NCBI GenBank assembly: GCA_016218825.1 | Contig: JACRCV010000056.1 | Coordinates: forward strand, 1 to 64,000 | From: Deltaproteobacteria bacterium | GTDB taxonomy: Bacteria > Myxococcota > XYA12-FULL-58-9 | DNA: 64,000 nucleotides | Reading direction: 5' to 3' | In this document: one piece after another, positions 1 through 14,019 of the stretch | Position numbering within the stretch: the stretch's first letter is position 1 | Layout of the letters: each line of letters begins with the position of its first letter | Notes under the pieces: generated by a model | What the model was told of the DNA's origin: nothing | Database searches by the model: none | What the model saw: the letters and a program-made list of their open reading frames with translations, nothing else | Position numbers and translations under genes: made by a program

Positions 1-39
1 CCGTCGGGGGCGGGATCGGGCGCGGCGCGGATGTACTGA

Positions 40-95
40 GGGGTGGGGGTGGGGTGCGCCGCGGCAGCCGCGGCGCGGGAATCAAAAGCAGGTGC
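40..95 (-). repeat. Dispersed hairpin repeat, copy A (TTTGATTCCC box + perfect 9-bp stem + CCCCACCCCCA)
   Basis: Minus strand reads CACCTGCTTTTGATTCCC-GCGCCGCGG-CTG-CCGCGGCGC-ACCCCACCCCCACCCC; same architecture as four other copies in the window. Confidence 0.8.
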
Positions 96-103
96 AGAGC
101 GCT

Positions 104-2532
<2,429 letters not shown>

Positions 2533-2536
<4 letters not shown>

Positions 2537-3216
2537 GAACGCTCCTTCAGCAGGCCGCCCTCGAGCAGCAGGCGGCGCGGCATGCGATTGGCGAGGGACA
2601 TGTTGTGGGTCACGACGATCAGGGTCACGCCGCGGCTGCGGTTGAGCTCGAAGAGCAGCGTGTGGATCTCTTCGCCGGTCTTCTCGTCGAGGTTGCCGGT
2701 GACCTCGTCGGCCAGGAGCAGCGGCGGGTTCAAGACCAGAGCCCGCGCCAGCGCCACCCGTTGTTGCTCGCCGCCCGACAGCTCCCCAGGCCGGTGCTCG
2801 AGGCGGTGCGAAAGACCGACCTCGGCGAGCACCCTGGTCGCCGCGGTCTGGGCTTCGGCCCGCGGGGTGCGGCGGATCAGCGCCGGCATCATCACGTTCT
2901 CGAGGGCGGTGAACTCCGGGAGCAGGTGATGAAACTGAAACACGAAGCCGAGCTCGCGGTTGCGGAAGTCGGCGAGCTCGGCGCTCGAGAGCGCGAACAG
3001 ATCGCGGCCGTGGTAGTGGATGGTGCCCTTGTCCGGGGTGTCGAGGGTGCCGATCAAGTGCAACAGCGTGCTCTTGCCGGCGCCCGAGGCGCCGGTGACC
3101 GAGATCATGTCTCCCTGCATGAGGTCGAGCGAGGCGCCGGCCAAGACGTCGATCATCACCGGGCCTTTGGCGTACGCCTTGTGCAGGTTCTGGATCTGGA
3201 CGAAGCTAGCCGTCAC
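2533..3216 (-). CDS. lolD: Lipoprotein-releasing ABC transporter ATP-binding protein LolD
   Basis: Walker [10 protein letters not shown], signature [15 protein letters not shown], Walker B; probable GTG start at 3216; ATGA overlap with bamA. Confidence 0.9.
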
Positions 3217-4978
3217 GCAGCCCCTCGACCGGCGCCAGGCGAGAGCCACCCAAGGCCGGGAACACGGCGAAATCCCAAACAATGACGATGGCGGCAAACA
3301 CCACCAGCATCACGTCACCGGCGCCCACGTGCACCGGCAGAGAGTCGATATAGTAGACCTCGCCCGGAATCCCAAACCCAAAGCGCTTCAACAACAGCGC
3401 GGTGACCACCGCGGCGACGGCGCCAATCAACGTGCCGAAGGCGCCGACCAACATCCCCTGGACCAAGAACACCTTCATCACGCTGACGTCGGTGGCGCCC
3501 GTGGTCTTGAGGATGGCGATCTCCTTGCGTTTCTCGATGACCGACATCGTCAGGGTGTTGACGATCGAGAAGCTCGCCACCAAGATGATGAACGCCAGGA
3601 CCACGAACGCCACCACGCGCTCGAGCTTCAACGCCGCGAACAAGGTTTGGTTGCGACGCTTCCAGTCCAGCGCCTCGAGCATGCCGCTGCCCTCCGGATC
3701 GAGGGTCTTCAGGGCGACGGCGCCGATGGCGTCGGAGCGCTCCGGATCGGCGCCGGCGAGCTGCACGCCGGTCACCTCGTCGGCCCCGAGCTCGAAGAAC
3801 CGGCGCGCGGCGGGCAAGGTCGCGAACGCGTAACGGGCGTCGAACTCGTACATCTGGCTGTTGAAGATCGCCGCGACCCGGAAGTCGAGGCTCTTCGGCG
3901 CCGGCCCGACCGGCGTCAACACCTCCAACAACGGCGAGATGATCCGCACCCGATCCCCCACCTGGACGTTGAGGGTGCTCGCCATCTCCCGGCCGATCAC
4001 CAGGCCGGGCACCGGCGCCGGCGGCGCCAACCCGGTGTCGTCGTCGTCGGCGGCCGGCGGCGCTTGAGGTCGCAGCTCCGCTACCAGCGGCTCGAGGGAG
4101 CCCGTCGCGAGCTGAGTGAGGACGGTCAACACCGCGGGCGAGCGCACCGGATCCATGCCGTAGAGGATGCCGCCGGTGAAGTTGGACTGACTCGCGAGCG
4201 CGATCTCGCCGTCGATGGTCGGGGCGAACGCCGTCACCTCCGGCAGGTCCGCGAGCTGCCGCAGGCGCGCGCCGTCGAGCGCGAAGGGCAGGCTCTGGCG
4301 GTGGTGCACCACCACGTGGGCGTTGGCGCCGATGATCTTGCGCTGCAGATCGTCCTCGAAGCCCGAGAGCACCCCGAGCGAGATGATGACCAACCAGACC
4401 CCGAGGGTGACGCCGACCACCGAGATCGCGGTGACGGTCGACAACACCGTCGAGCTCTTCGACAGCAAGAAGCGGCGGCCGATCTTGCCCTCGTAGTCGA
4501 CGCGAGGCTCGAAGCGCCCCGCGCCCCACAGCAGATAGCCGAGCGAGGCGCCGAAGTACGCGAACAGCTCGAGCGCCGCCGGCACCACCAACAACGCGCG
4601 CAGCGGCGGCGCCGCTACTCCGGCCTTCGAGGCCGCCGCGAGCGCGAACAACACGCTCGCCAGGTACACCAGGCCCACCGCCAACAGCAGGTCGAGGCCC
4701 GGGAGCCGCCGGCTTTTCAACGCCGCGCCGAGGCCGGTCAGAGTGGCGGCGGTCACCACCCACCCCCAGAACAGCGGCTGCGAGCGCTCGAGGTCGAGGT
4801 CGAAGAGCGCGAACACCGCGAACAGCGCCAGACCGGCGATCGCCAGGGTCACGCCGGCGCCGGCGACGACGGCGAACGACACCCCGTGCCGACGCCAGTA
4901 GGTCCGAAAGCGCACGACAGCGAGCACCGCGCCGACGAGCACGCCCGAGACGATGTAGAACGACAGCGGCAGCGTCAC
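3206..4978 (-). CDS. lolC: LolC/LolE (FtsX-like) lipoprotein-releasing permease with a multi-TM N-terminal extension
   Basis: Canonical [43 protein letters not shown] and C-terminal FtsX permease segment; GTG start overlaps the lysS stop (GTGA). Confidence 0.85.
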   Translation of the reverse strand: MTLPLSFYIVSGVLVGAVLAVVRFRTYWRRHGVSFAVVAGAGVTLAIAGLALFAVFALFDLDLERSQPLFWGWVVTAATLTGLGAALKSRRLPGLDLLLAVGLVYLASVLFALAAASKAGVAAPPLRALLVVPAALELFAYFGASLGYLLWGAGRFEPRVDYEGKIGRRFLLSKSSTVLSTVTAISVVGVTLGVWLVIISLGVLSGFEDDLQRKIIGANAHVVVHHRQSLPFALDGARLRQLADLPEVTAFAPTIDGEIALASQSNFTGGILYGMDPVRSPAVLTVLTQLATGSLEPLVAELRPQAPPAADDDDTGLAPPAPVPGLVIGREMASTLNVQVGDRVRIISPLLEVLTPVGPAPKSLDFRVAAIFNSQMYEFDARYAFATLPAARRFFELGADEVTGVQLAGADPERSDAIGAVALKTLDPEGSGMLEALDWKRRNQTLFAALKLERVVAFVVLAFIILVASFSIVNTLTMSVIEKRKEIAILKTTGATDVSVMKVFLVQGMLVGAFGTLIGAVAAVVTALLLKRFGFGIPGEVYYIDSLPVHVGAGDVMLVVFAAIVIVWDFAVFPALGGSRLAPVEGLRDG

Positions 4979-6507
4979 GTGTGCGGTCGGAGCTGAGGGA
5001 AGAGGATGACATCGCGGATCGAGGAGGATCCGGAGAGCAACATCACCAGCCGATCGATGCCGAGCCCGAAGCCGCCGGCGGGAGGCATGCCGTGCTCCAA
5101 CGCCCGGACGTAGTCCTCGTCCATCGCGTGCGCCTCGGCGTCGCCCTTGGCGCGGGCCGCGAGCTGCGCCTCGAAGCGCCGCCGTTGGTCGACCGGATCG
5201 TTGAGCTCGCTGAAGGCGTTGGCGATCTCGCGACCGCCGATGAACAGCTCGAAGCGGTCCACGTACCACGGATCGGCGGGCTTGTGGCGCGCGAGCGGCG
5301 ACACCGCGGCGGGATAGTCGTAGACGAAGGTCGGCTGGATGAGCTTGGGCTCGGCGAAGTGCTCGAAGAGCGCGACCACCCGCTCGCCGTCGTTCATCGC
5401 CGCGGCGTCGACGCCTACCCCCTTGAGGGCGGCGAGCGATCGGTCGGGGTCGCGGGCGTCGGCGGGCGCCGGGCCGCCGTGGGCGTGGATGGCCTCGAGC
5501 ATCGTCATGCGGCGAAACGGCCGCTTGAGCGAGATCTGCAGCTCGCCCCAGGTGACGTCGGTGCCGCCGGTCGCGGCCTCGGCGGCCCCGGACACCAGGG
5601 CCTCGCCGAGGTCCATCAGCTGCAGGTAGTCGGCGTAAGCCTGGTAGAACTCCAGCATCGTGAACTCGGGGTTGTGGACCGTGCTCACCCCTTCGTTGCG
5701 GAAGTTGCGGTTGATCTCGAACACCCGCTCGAAGCCACCGACCACCAGGCGCTTGAGGTAGAGCTCCGGGGCGATGCGCAGGTAGAGATCGACGTCGAGG
5801 GTGTTGTGGTGGGTGACGAAGGGCCGCGCCGCCGCGCCGCCGGCTATCGGGTGCATCATCGGGGTCTCGACCTCGATGAAGTCGCGCTCGGCGAAGAAGG
5901 CGCGCAGCCACTGGATCACCTTGGCGCGCAGTCGGAACACCCGCCGCGAGTCGGCGTTCATCACCAGGTCGAGGTAGCGCTGCCGGTAGCGGGTCTCGAC
6001 GTCGGAGAGCCCGTGCCACTTCTCCGGGAGCGGCCGCAGGGTCTTGGTCAGGATCCTGAAGCTACCGGCGAGCAGCGTCAGCTCGCCGGTCTTGGTTCGC
6101 ATCGGGGTCCCGACGACGCCGATGAAGTCGCCCAAATCGAGGCGCTTGAAGAGCTCGAAGCCGGCGTCGCCGACCACGTCCTTCTTGACGAACACCTGCA
6201 GGCGTCCGGCCGGCTCGCCGCCGGCGCTCGGGACGTCGCAGGAGCGGTCCTGAATGCGCAAGAACGCCGCCTTGCCGAAGGTGTTGATCGCCATCACCCG
6301 TCCGGCCACCGCGTGCCGGGTGGTGACGGCCTGCAGCGCCGCGGCGTCGGTCTCCGCCTGGTAGCGGCGCACGAACTCCGCGGTCGTGATCAGCGAGACG
6401 TCGGCGCCGACCCCGGGGAAGTCGTTGGCGTAAGGATCGATCCCAGCCTGGCGCAGCGCCTCGGCCTTGGCGAGCCGCTGCTCAAAGAGCTCATCCCGTT
6501 CAGTCAT
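4975..6507 (-). CDS. lysS: Lysyl-tRNA synthetase, class II
   Basis: OB-fold N-terminus and class II motifs (RYRQRYLDLVMN, FRNEGVSTVHNPEFTMLEFYQAYADY, GFGLGIDRLVMLL). Confidence 0.95.
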   Translation of the reverse strand: MTERDELFEQRLAKAEALRQAGIDPYANDFPGVGADVSLITTAEFVRRYQAETDAAALQAVTTRHAVAGRVMAINTFGKAAFLRIQDRSCDVPSAGGEPAGRLQVFVKKDVVGDAGFELFKRLDLGDFIGVVGTPMRTKTGELTLLAGSFRILTKTLRPLPEKWHGLSDVETRYRQRYLDLVMNADSRRVFRLRAKVIQWLRAFFAERDFIEVETPMMHPIAGGAAARPFVTHHNTLDVDLYLRIAPELYLKRLVVGGFERVFEINRNFRNEGVSTVHNPEFTMLEFYQAYADYLQLMDLGEALVSGAAEAATGGTDVTWGELQISLKRPFRRMTMLEAIHAHGGPAPADARDPDRSLAALKGVGVDAAAMNDGERVVALFEHFAEPKLIQPTFVYDYPAAVSPLARHKPADPWYVDRFELFIGGREIANAFSELNDPVDQRRRFEAQLAARAKGDAEAHAMDEDYVRALEHGMPPAGGFGLGIDRLVMLLSGSSSIRDVILFPQLRPHT

Positions 6508-6612
6508 GTGCCGGATTGCCTCGGGAGGGTTTCATTCGAACCAGAGGGTCAAAGTCGTGGCAACCTATGCGGGCTCGTCTCGAGGGTCAAGGCTGTGCTA
6601 GAAACGGAGCTG

Positions 6613-8355
6613 ATGCGACACATGTCCTTCGCTGGATGCGCCCTGGTGGTCTTCGGGCTCTGCGGTGCGCCGCTCGCCCACGCGGCCCCGGGGATGGTTG
6701 ATGAGGTGGGCGCGGTGTCGGCCGCGAAGGCGGGCCGGTGGTTGGCCGAGGCCAAGGGGCGCGCCAAGGCCGGGCAAAAGAAGGGTGGCAAGGCGCGTGG
6801 CAAGGGCAAAGGCGCCGAGGGGCCGGCGACACCCGAGCCCGCTGCGGCCGAGCCCGCGGCCTCCCCTGCGGTGCCCGAGCCCCCCTCCGGCGTCCCGGCG
6901 AATCTTCCAGCGCCGCCACCCTTGCCGACGGGCTACAAGGCGGTGGCCGTCATGCCGGTGCGCGGCCAGGACGTGCCGGACGACCTGGTGCGCGGCCTCG
7001 AACAAGCCTTGATGGGCGAGGTCGACGAGACCGAGGGGATGCGCGCGGTCTCCCCGACCGACGTCAAGAACGATCTGGCGGCGCTCGGCTTCGACCCGGC
7101 GGCCTGCCAGGCGCAAGCCCTCTGCCTCGCGAAGGCGGCGCGCTACGCCCGCGCCCACGTGGCCTTCGACGTCAAAGTCGCGGCGCTGGGCGGCGCCTTG
7201 ACGATCTCGATGCGGCTCATCGACAGCGACAGCGGCGCCGAGCTCGGTCGCGTCGCCGATCCGATCTCCGAAGATCCGAAAGAACGGGCCCAGGAGGTCC
7301 ATCGCCTCGCGGTGCAGCTGTTGGCGCCCACCACCTACGTTGGGACGCTCACCGTTCAGATCACGGTCGAGGGCGCCGAGGTCTACGTCGACGATCGGCA
7401 GGTGGGCACGACGCCGCTCCCTGGGCCGCTCGATGGCCTGCGCGCCGGACCCCACATCTTGAAGGTCGTCAAGCCCGGGTTCGCCGACGTCAACCAGTTC
7501 GTCGACGTGGTCTACAAGCGCAACGCCACGGTGAGCATCGATCTCGCCAACAACACCATCGGCGGCCTGATCGTCGAGGTCGAGTCGAAGACCGGCTTCG
7601 GGAGCCTGTGGGTGACCGCGAACGCCGACGGCATCGAGATCCGCGTCGACGGCGAGCCGCGCGGCACCACGCCGCTGTCCGGCGTGATCTCGAAGGTGGC
7701 CGCCGGCAAGCGTCGCCTCTCGTTCCGCGGTCCGAAGATGGAGCCCCAGGTTCAGGAGGTGGAGATCAAGGCCGACACCCGCGCCGACGTCGCGCTGTCG
7801 GTCGACGGCGACCGGATCAAGATCGCCAAGATCAAAGAGGCGTCGCCGGACGCGCCGACCGCGAGCCACGACGAGATGCTGGGCCTGGCGCCCGGAGCGG
7901 CCCTCGCGGCCACGGCGCCGGCGGCCACGGCGTGGTCGCCGAGCTGGCGCACCTGGACCGGCGCGGCGGCCGGCGGCCTGGCGGTCGTGAGCCTCGCGGC
8001 GTCGAGCTACTTCGGCGTCAAGGTGGGCGAGCACAAGACCAACGCCAAGAGTCTGCGCGACCAATACGAGGCCGCGAACGGCAACGCCCCGGCGATCTGT
8101 TCCCGACTCAACGCCGACAACACCTGCGCCTCCGGATCGCTCGCCGACGAGGACAGCGCCGGCAAGCAGGCGCAGACTCGGGAGTTCGTGGCGATGGGCG
8201 CCGGTGGTCTCTTGGCGGCCGCCGCCATCGGCCTGGTGATCATGGACCTGTCGCGGGCGCCGGCGCCGACCGCCAAGACCGAGGTGACGGCGCTGGACCT
8301 CGGCCTCACCCCCGATCGCCGCGGCGCCTTCCTCAAGCTCCTGGCGCGTTTCTAG
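6613..8355 (+). CDS. PEGA-domain secreted protein
   Basis: Signal peptide MRHMSFAGCALVVFGLCGAPLAHA; two PEGA-like repeats (VDDRQVGTTPLPGPLDGLRAGPHILKVVKPGF; VDGEPRGTTPLSGVISKVAAGKRRL); C-terminal TM segments. Confidence 0.75.
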   Translation: MRHMSFAGCALVVFGLCGAPLAHAAPGMVDEVGAVSAAKAGRWLAEAKGRAKAGQKKGGKARGKGKGAEGPATPEPAAAEPAASPAVPEPPSGVPANLPAPPPLPTGYKAVAVMPVRGQDVPDDLVRGLEQALMGEVDETEGMRAVSPTDVKNDLAALGFDPAACQAQALCLAKAARYARAHVAFDVKVAALGGALTISMRLIDSDSGAELGRVADPISEDPKERAQEVHRLAVQLLAPTTYVGTLTVQITVEGAEVYVDDRQVGTTPLPGPLDGLRAGPHILKVVKPGFADVNQFVDVVYKRNATVSIDLANNTIGGLIVEVESKTGFGSLWVTANADGIEIRVDGEPRGTTPLSGVISKVAAGKRRLSFRGPKMEPQVQEVEIKADTRADVALSVDGDRIKIAKIKEASPDAPTASHDEMLGLAPGAALAATAPAATAWSPSWRTWTGAAAGGLAVVSLAASSYFGVKVGEHKTNAKSLRDQYEAANGNAPAICSRLNADNTCASGSLADEDSAGKQAQTREFVAMGAGGLLAAAAIGLVIMDLSRAPAPTAKTEVTALDLGLTPDRRGAFLKLLARF

Positions 8356-8359
8356 ACCG

Positions 8360-9470
<1,111 letters not shown>

Positions 9471-9476
9471 GGCGTC

Positions 9477-11153
9477 CTAGTGCAAGGTCGAAGGTGGCTC
9501 CGGCGGCTCCTCGCCCACGGGCGAGCTTTGCCCTTGTGCGCCCGCAGCCGCGGTGTTGTCAACCGAGCGCCGCCAGCGCCGGCTTCGTCCCCAGCGGTCG
9601 AAGCGCCGCAGCAGCGCACCGACCACGCAGCCGATCGCCGCCGCCGGCAGCCAGTCGCCCAAGCGTACGTAGGGGGTCGTGGTCCGGCGCGGCCAGACGC
9701 GGGCGCTGACGATGGCCGCGGTGTTCAGCGTCGTCTGCTGGTGCGTGCGCCCGTCCGGGGAGATGAACAACGACAGGCCGTTGTTGGCGGCGCGCAGCAG
9801 GTGGCGATCGGTCTCGACGGCGCGCAGCACGTAGAAGTCGCGATGCTGAAACGGGGCGCTCGAGACCCCGTACCAACCGTCGTTGGTGAGGTTGGCGAGC
9901 AGCGTCGCGCCCGCCGCCGCTTCGGCGCGGGCGATCCCGGGGAAGATGCCGTCGAAGCAGATCAGGACCCCGGTGGCCGGGCTGCCGACAGGCGCGGCCG
10001 AGGCGCCGGCGGAGAAGTCCACCATCCCCGGCACCAGCTTCTCGACCGGCAACAGGAAGCGCAGCGGCACGTACTCTCCGAACGGCACCAGGTGCTGCTT
10101 GTCGTAGCGCCCGGCGATGTGGCCGTCCGTGTCGACCCACAGCGCCGAGTTGTACGCCGTGGTGTCGTCGCCCGCCCACCGATAGGTCGAGGCGCCGAGC
10201 AACGTCGGCACCCGGTTGTGGAGCTCGGTGAAGCGCGCGCGGCCGACGTCCACGTGCCCGGGCCACGAGGCCTCGGGCCAGACGACGAGCTCGGCGCCGG
10301 CGGCCTCCGCCGCCGCGCTCAGGCGCAGGTAGACGGACAGGATCTGGGCCCGAAACTCGCTGTCGCGGTTCTTCATCCCCTGCTCGATGTTCCCCTGCAC
10401 CAAGGTCGCCCGCACCCCGTCGCCCTCGTCGTCGGCGCGGGTCCACAGCAGCACCGCGCCGATCGCGTGCGCGCTCAGGAGCACGGCGCAAAGGCGGCCG
10501 AACAGCAGCCGCCCGCGTCGCGTCTTGCGCTCCTGCCACGCCTCGGCGCCGAGGCCCGCGGCCACCGCGAGCACGAACGAGATCCCGGAGACGCCCGCGA
10601 GCCGCGCCAACTGGAGGAGCGCCAGGTTGCGCGCCTGCGAATAGCCCCACAGACCCCAGGGGAAGCCGGAGAACAGCACGCCGCGCAGCCAATCCAAGAA
10701 CAGCACCGCGAGCGCAAACGCGATCGGCGGTCCGAGGCGCGGCAGCTCCTCGAGCCAGGCGCGAACGATCGGCAGCGCCCCCCAGTACAGCGCGCAGTAG
10801 CACACCAACAGGGCGAGCGCCGGCACCGCCTGCCATTGCGGCATGTGGCCGTAGCGAACCATCGCGATGTCGAGCCAATACAGCAGCAGCCCGAAGTGGC
10901 AGACGCCCGCCACGAAGCACGCGAGCACCCGCCCCCGGCGCCGTGTCGGGCCGCCGCTCAACCGGTACAGGATCGCGGCCGCCGGCAGGATCAGGAGCTC
11001 GCGCGGCAGCGCGTCCAACAGCGGCCGCGCACCGAGCCCCGGCAGCACGAACGGAAACGCCAGCGCCCCGAGGCCGCCGGCCAAGAGCGCCAGCCCGAGC
11101 TCGACGGCGCGGTCGAGCCCGCGCCCGCCGGTTGCAGAGAGCTCGCTCGACAC
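9477..11153 (-). CDS. lnt: Apolipoprotein N-acyltransferase
   Basis: N-terminal TM helices and nitrilase domain (VVWPEASWPG, QHLVPFGEYVPLR, CFDGIFP). Confidence 0.9.
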   Translation of the reverse strand: MSSELSATGGRGLDRAVELGLALLAGGLGALAFPFVLPGLGARPLLDALPRELLILPAAAILYRLSGGPTRRRGRVLACFVAGVCHFGLLLYWLDIAMVRYGHMPQWQAVPALALLVCYCALYWGALPIVRAWLEELPRLGPPIAFALAVLFLDWLRGVLFSGFPWGLWGYSQARNLALLQLARLAGVSGISFVLAVAAGLGAEAWQERKTRRGRLLFGRLCAVLLSAHAIGAVLLWTRADDEGDGVRATLVQGNIEQGMKNRDSEFRAQILSVYLRLSAAAEAAGAELVVWPEASWPGHVDVGRARFTELHNRVPTLLGASTYRWAGDDTTAYNSALWVDTDGHIAGRYDKQHLVPFGEYVPLRFLLPVEKLVPGMVDFSAGASAAPVGSPATGVLICFDGIFPGIARAEAAAGATLLANLTNDGWYGVSSAPFQHRDFYVLRAVETDRHLLRAANNGLSLFISPDGRTHQQTTLNTAAIVSARVWPRRTTTPYVRLGDWLPAAAIGCVVGALLRRFDRWGRSRRWRRSVDNTAAAGAQGQSSPVGEEPPEPPSTLH

Positions 11154-11156
11154 GGC

Positions 11157-11633
11157 TCAGCGTTGACCGTCGGCGCGCAGCCGGCGAAGGAGACGGCGCT
11201 CGGCGCGCCGCATCGCGAGCGCGCGGCGCCGGCTGCCGACATGGTCGTACCCGAGCAGGTGGAGGACGGCATGCACCAGCAGCCGGTCGACCTCGGCCGG
11301 CAACGGGTGGCGGTAGCGCCGCGCTTGGCGACGTGCCGTGGGCGCGCTCAGGACCACGTCCCCGAGCAGCAACGAGCGTCCGCCGCCCGGCCCGCGGCGT
11401 CCGGGCGCGCGCGGCTGGTCGCCCTCGAGCTGCGAGAAGCTCAGCACGTCGGTGGTGCGGTCGATGCCGCGCCACTCGAGGTTCAAGCGGCGCATCGCGG
11501 CGTCGTCGACGACCGCGATCGAGAGCTCAGCGTCCGTCAAGTCCAAGGCGCTTAAGATTGTCCGCGCCGTCCGTCTCATCCGGGAGGCCGGCAGCCTCGC
11601 CGCGCCGCGGAGGTTTCGAATCGAGATCGCCAT
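11157..11633 (-). CDS. ybeY: Endoribonuclease YbeY
   Basis: RGIDRTTDVLSF and HAVLHLLGYDH metal-binding motif; start at internal ATG (MAISIRNL) preferred. Confidence 0.88.
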   Translation of the reverse strand: MAISIRNLRGAARLPASRMRRTARTILSALDLTDAELSIAVVDDAAMRRLNLEWRGIDRTTDVLSFSQLEGDQPRAPGRRGPGGGRSLLLGDVVLSAPTARRQARRYRHPLPAEVDRLLVHAVLHLLGYDHVGSRRRALAMRRAERRLLRRLRADGQR

Positions 11634-14019
11634 TCTGCTTCTTCCCCGCAATGTCGCTCAGCAACCCCGGGTACTCCGGGCGGCCATGGTAGATCGAGCC
11701 CAGCACCATGCCAAAGGCCTTGGCGATCTTGTGCAGATCTTTCAGGGTCAGATCGCACTCCTCGAGCTGGCCGTCGCTGAACTTCAGGTTGATGATGCGG
11801 TTGATCACACCCTGGAGGCGGGCCGCGTTCGGATCGGCGAGCGAGCCGGCGGCGGCCTCGACCGCGTCCCCGAGCATGACCAGCGCCGCCTCGCGGCTCT
11901 GGGGCTTGCGGTGATCGTAGCGATAGTCGCTCTCCGACACCGGGTTGTTCTCGTCCTCCCCCTCCTTCGCCTTCTGGTAGAAGAAGTGGATCACCGTGGT
12001 GCCGTGGTGCTCGGCGATGCCGGCCATGATCTCCTCGCCGAGGCGATGCTCGCGGGCGATCTCGATGCCGTCGTCGACGTGGCGCTTGAGGATCATCGCG
12101 CTCATCGACGGCTTGAGCTTGTCGTGCGGGTTCTGGCCGTCGCGCTGGTTCTCGCTGAAGTAGCTCGGGTTCCGGCACTTGCCGATGTCGTGGTAGTAGG
12201 CCATCACCCGCGCCAACAGCGGGTTGGCGCCGATCTCCTCGGCCGCCGCCTCGACGATCGAGCCGACGATGACGCTGTGATGGTAAGAGCCGGGCGCCTG
12301 GACGATGAGCTCCTTGAGCGCCGGGTGATTGAGGTTGGCGAGCTCCAACAGCTGCAGGTTGGTGGTGTAGTCGAAGACCGCCTCGACCACCGGCGTCATC
12401 GCCAGCGCCACGACCGCGGCGATGAGTCCGCTCATGAACGCCGCCGGCATCGCGAGGCCGTAGGCCGCGAGACGGGCCTGGCCGTCGAACACCAACAGCG
12501 CCGTGGCGATGGCGGTCTGGCCGACGCCGACCCACAGGCCGGCCCGCAACAGGTCCGAGCGCCGTCCGAGGTTGCGGACCGCCGTCACCCCCAGCACCGA
12601 GCCCACCGTCGCGTAGTAGAGAAAGCCGCGGTGCGCCTCGACCATCAGGCCCAGCACCATGCTCTGGGCGATGGCGTAGATCAGCGCCACGTCCTGGCGC
12701 ACGCACAGGCGGACCACCATCGCGCCCGCGGCCACCGGGACGATGAACAAGAACACGTCGAGCGGTACCTTGGCGAGCGCCTCTTGCAGGTCGACCGTCA
12801 GCGCCAACCACAGCCTGGTGATCACCAGCGCCGAGCAGAACACCGTGGCCAAGAACGCCAGGTCGCGGTGGCGCAGGCGCCTGCCCCAGGCCCTCTTGCG
12901 CGCCAGCGCGAACGTGGTGCCGAACAGCACCAGCACCACCAGGGCGCCGCCGATCACCACGAACGCCGTGGTGGCGCTGCCCCGCCCCCGGTTGAGGGCG
13001 GCGAGGATGGCGAGATGATGCGGCGTGAAGCGTTCGCCGTCGCGGATGATCATCTCCCCCTTCTTCACGGTGATCGTGACCGGCTTGACGGCGATTCGCG
13101 TCAGTTGTCTCGCGACCTCGGTCGCGGCGCGATTGAAGGTCAGGTTGGCCGGCATCAGCTCGCTCGCCAGCGCGGCGACGCTCTGCTGCTCTTCGGCCTC
13201 CAGCTCCGGCAGCCGGAGCGCGATGAGCGGCGCCAGGTGCAGGCGCAGCGACTCGCGGTCGGCGATCGACTCCACCTTGTCGATGAAGAGCTCGCGGCTG
13301 CCGTCGCTCGGGACCCGCTGCACCGTGAGGCCGCGGTCGCGCTCGCCGGCCAAGGTCGCGACGTGATCGACGAACGGCGCCGCACCGGTCTGGGTCACTG
13401 CCTGCTGCAGGGCCTGTTCGATGCTGCGGTCGAACTGCTCGCGCTTCAGCAACGCCAGACCCGCTTGCGAGATGGTGGTCCCGAGGATCTTCTGCAGCTC
13501 GGGGCGGAGCTCGTCGACGACGCGCTCGACCTCGACCTCGGCGCGCTGCCGGGCGGTCTTCCCGAGCCTCGCCGGGTCGGCGGTGTCCGGGTCTTCTTCG
13601 TGCAGGCGGTCGAGGCGCTTGCGGGCGAGCGCGAAGGCTTCACCGAGCCGTCGCGCGAGCTCGGTCCCGGCGCGGACGTCGAAGTCGTAGACGCTCGGCA
13701 GGCGCTGCTCCGCCTCGCCCCGCAGGCGCTCGGTGGTCTCGGCGTCCTCGACCGTCACGTCGAAGGGCGCCTTGATGTTGTCCGCCGCCGGCGTCCCGAC
13801 CAACTCGACATCGGTCGAGAACACCCGCGGCGCCAGGCGCGGCGCCAGCACCAGCCCCGCGACCAAGACCGGCAACAACAGCGCCGCCGGCTGCAGCCAG
13901 CGCACGTGCTCGAGTCGGTCCCACAACGGCGCCCGTGGCGGCCGCCGCGTGGGCTTGAGGTGCTCGTCCGCCCGGGCGGGATCGTCCCCGGGGCCGGGGA
14001 CGTTCTCGACCTCGGTCAT
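11527..14019 (-). CDS. 7TM receptor/HDIG-domain phosphohydrolase (PgpH-like family)
   Basis: Extracytoplasmic domain, multiple TM helices, HD motif MAYYHDIGKCRNPSYFSENQ and EHHGTTVI; adjacent to ybeY as is common. Confidence 0.88.
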   Translation of the reverse strand: MTEVENVPGPGDDPARADEHLKPTRRPPRAPLWDRLEHVRWLQPAALLLPVLVAGLVLAPRLAPRVFSTDVELVGTPAADNIKAPFDVTVEDAETTERLRGEAEQRLPSVYDFDVRAGTELARRLGEAFALARKRLDRLHEEDPDTADPARLGKTARQRAEVEVERVVDELRPELQKILGTTISQAGLALLKREQFDRSIEQALQQAVTQTGAAPFVDHVATLAGERDRGLTVQRVPSDGSRELFIDKVESIADRESLRLHLAPLIALRLPELEAEEQQSVAALASELMPANLTFNRAATEVARQLTRIAVKPVTITVKKGEMIIRDGERFTPHHLAILAALNRGRGSATTAFVVIGGALVVLVLFGTTFALARKRAWGRRLRHRDLAFLATVFCSALVITRLWLALTVDLQEALAKVPLDVFLFIVPVAAGAMVVRLCVRQDVALIYAIAQSMVLGLMVEAHRGFLYYATVGSVLGVTAVRNLGRRSDLLRAGLWVGVGQTAIATALLVFDGQARLAAYGLAMPAAFMSGLIAAVVALAMTPVVEAVFDYTTNLQLLELANLNHPALKELIVQAPGSYHHSVIVGSIVEAAAEEIGANPLLARVMAYYHDIGKCRNPSYFSENQRDGQNPHDKLKPSMSAMILKRHVDDGIEIAREHRLGEEIMAGIAEHHGTTVIHFFYQKAKEGEDENNPVSESDYRYDHRKPQSREAALVMLGDAVEAAAGSLADPNAARLQGVINRIINLKFSDGQLEECDLTLKDLHKIAKAFGMVLGSIYHGRPEYPGLLSDIAGKKQNGDLDSKPPRRGEAAGLPDETDGADNLKRLGLDGR

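Noticed and set aside
3206-6019. Single 937-aa protein as listed in the ORF track
   Set aside because: The first ~345 aa are the out-of-frame image of lysS; real permease begins at GTG 4978.
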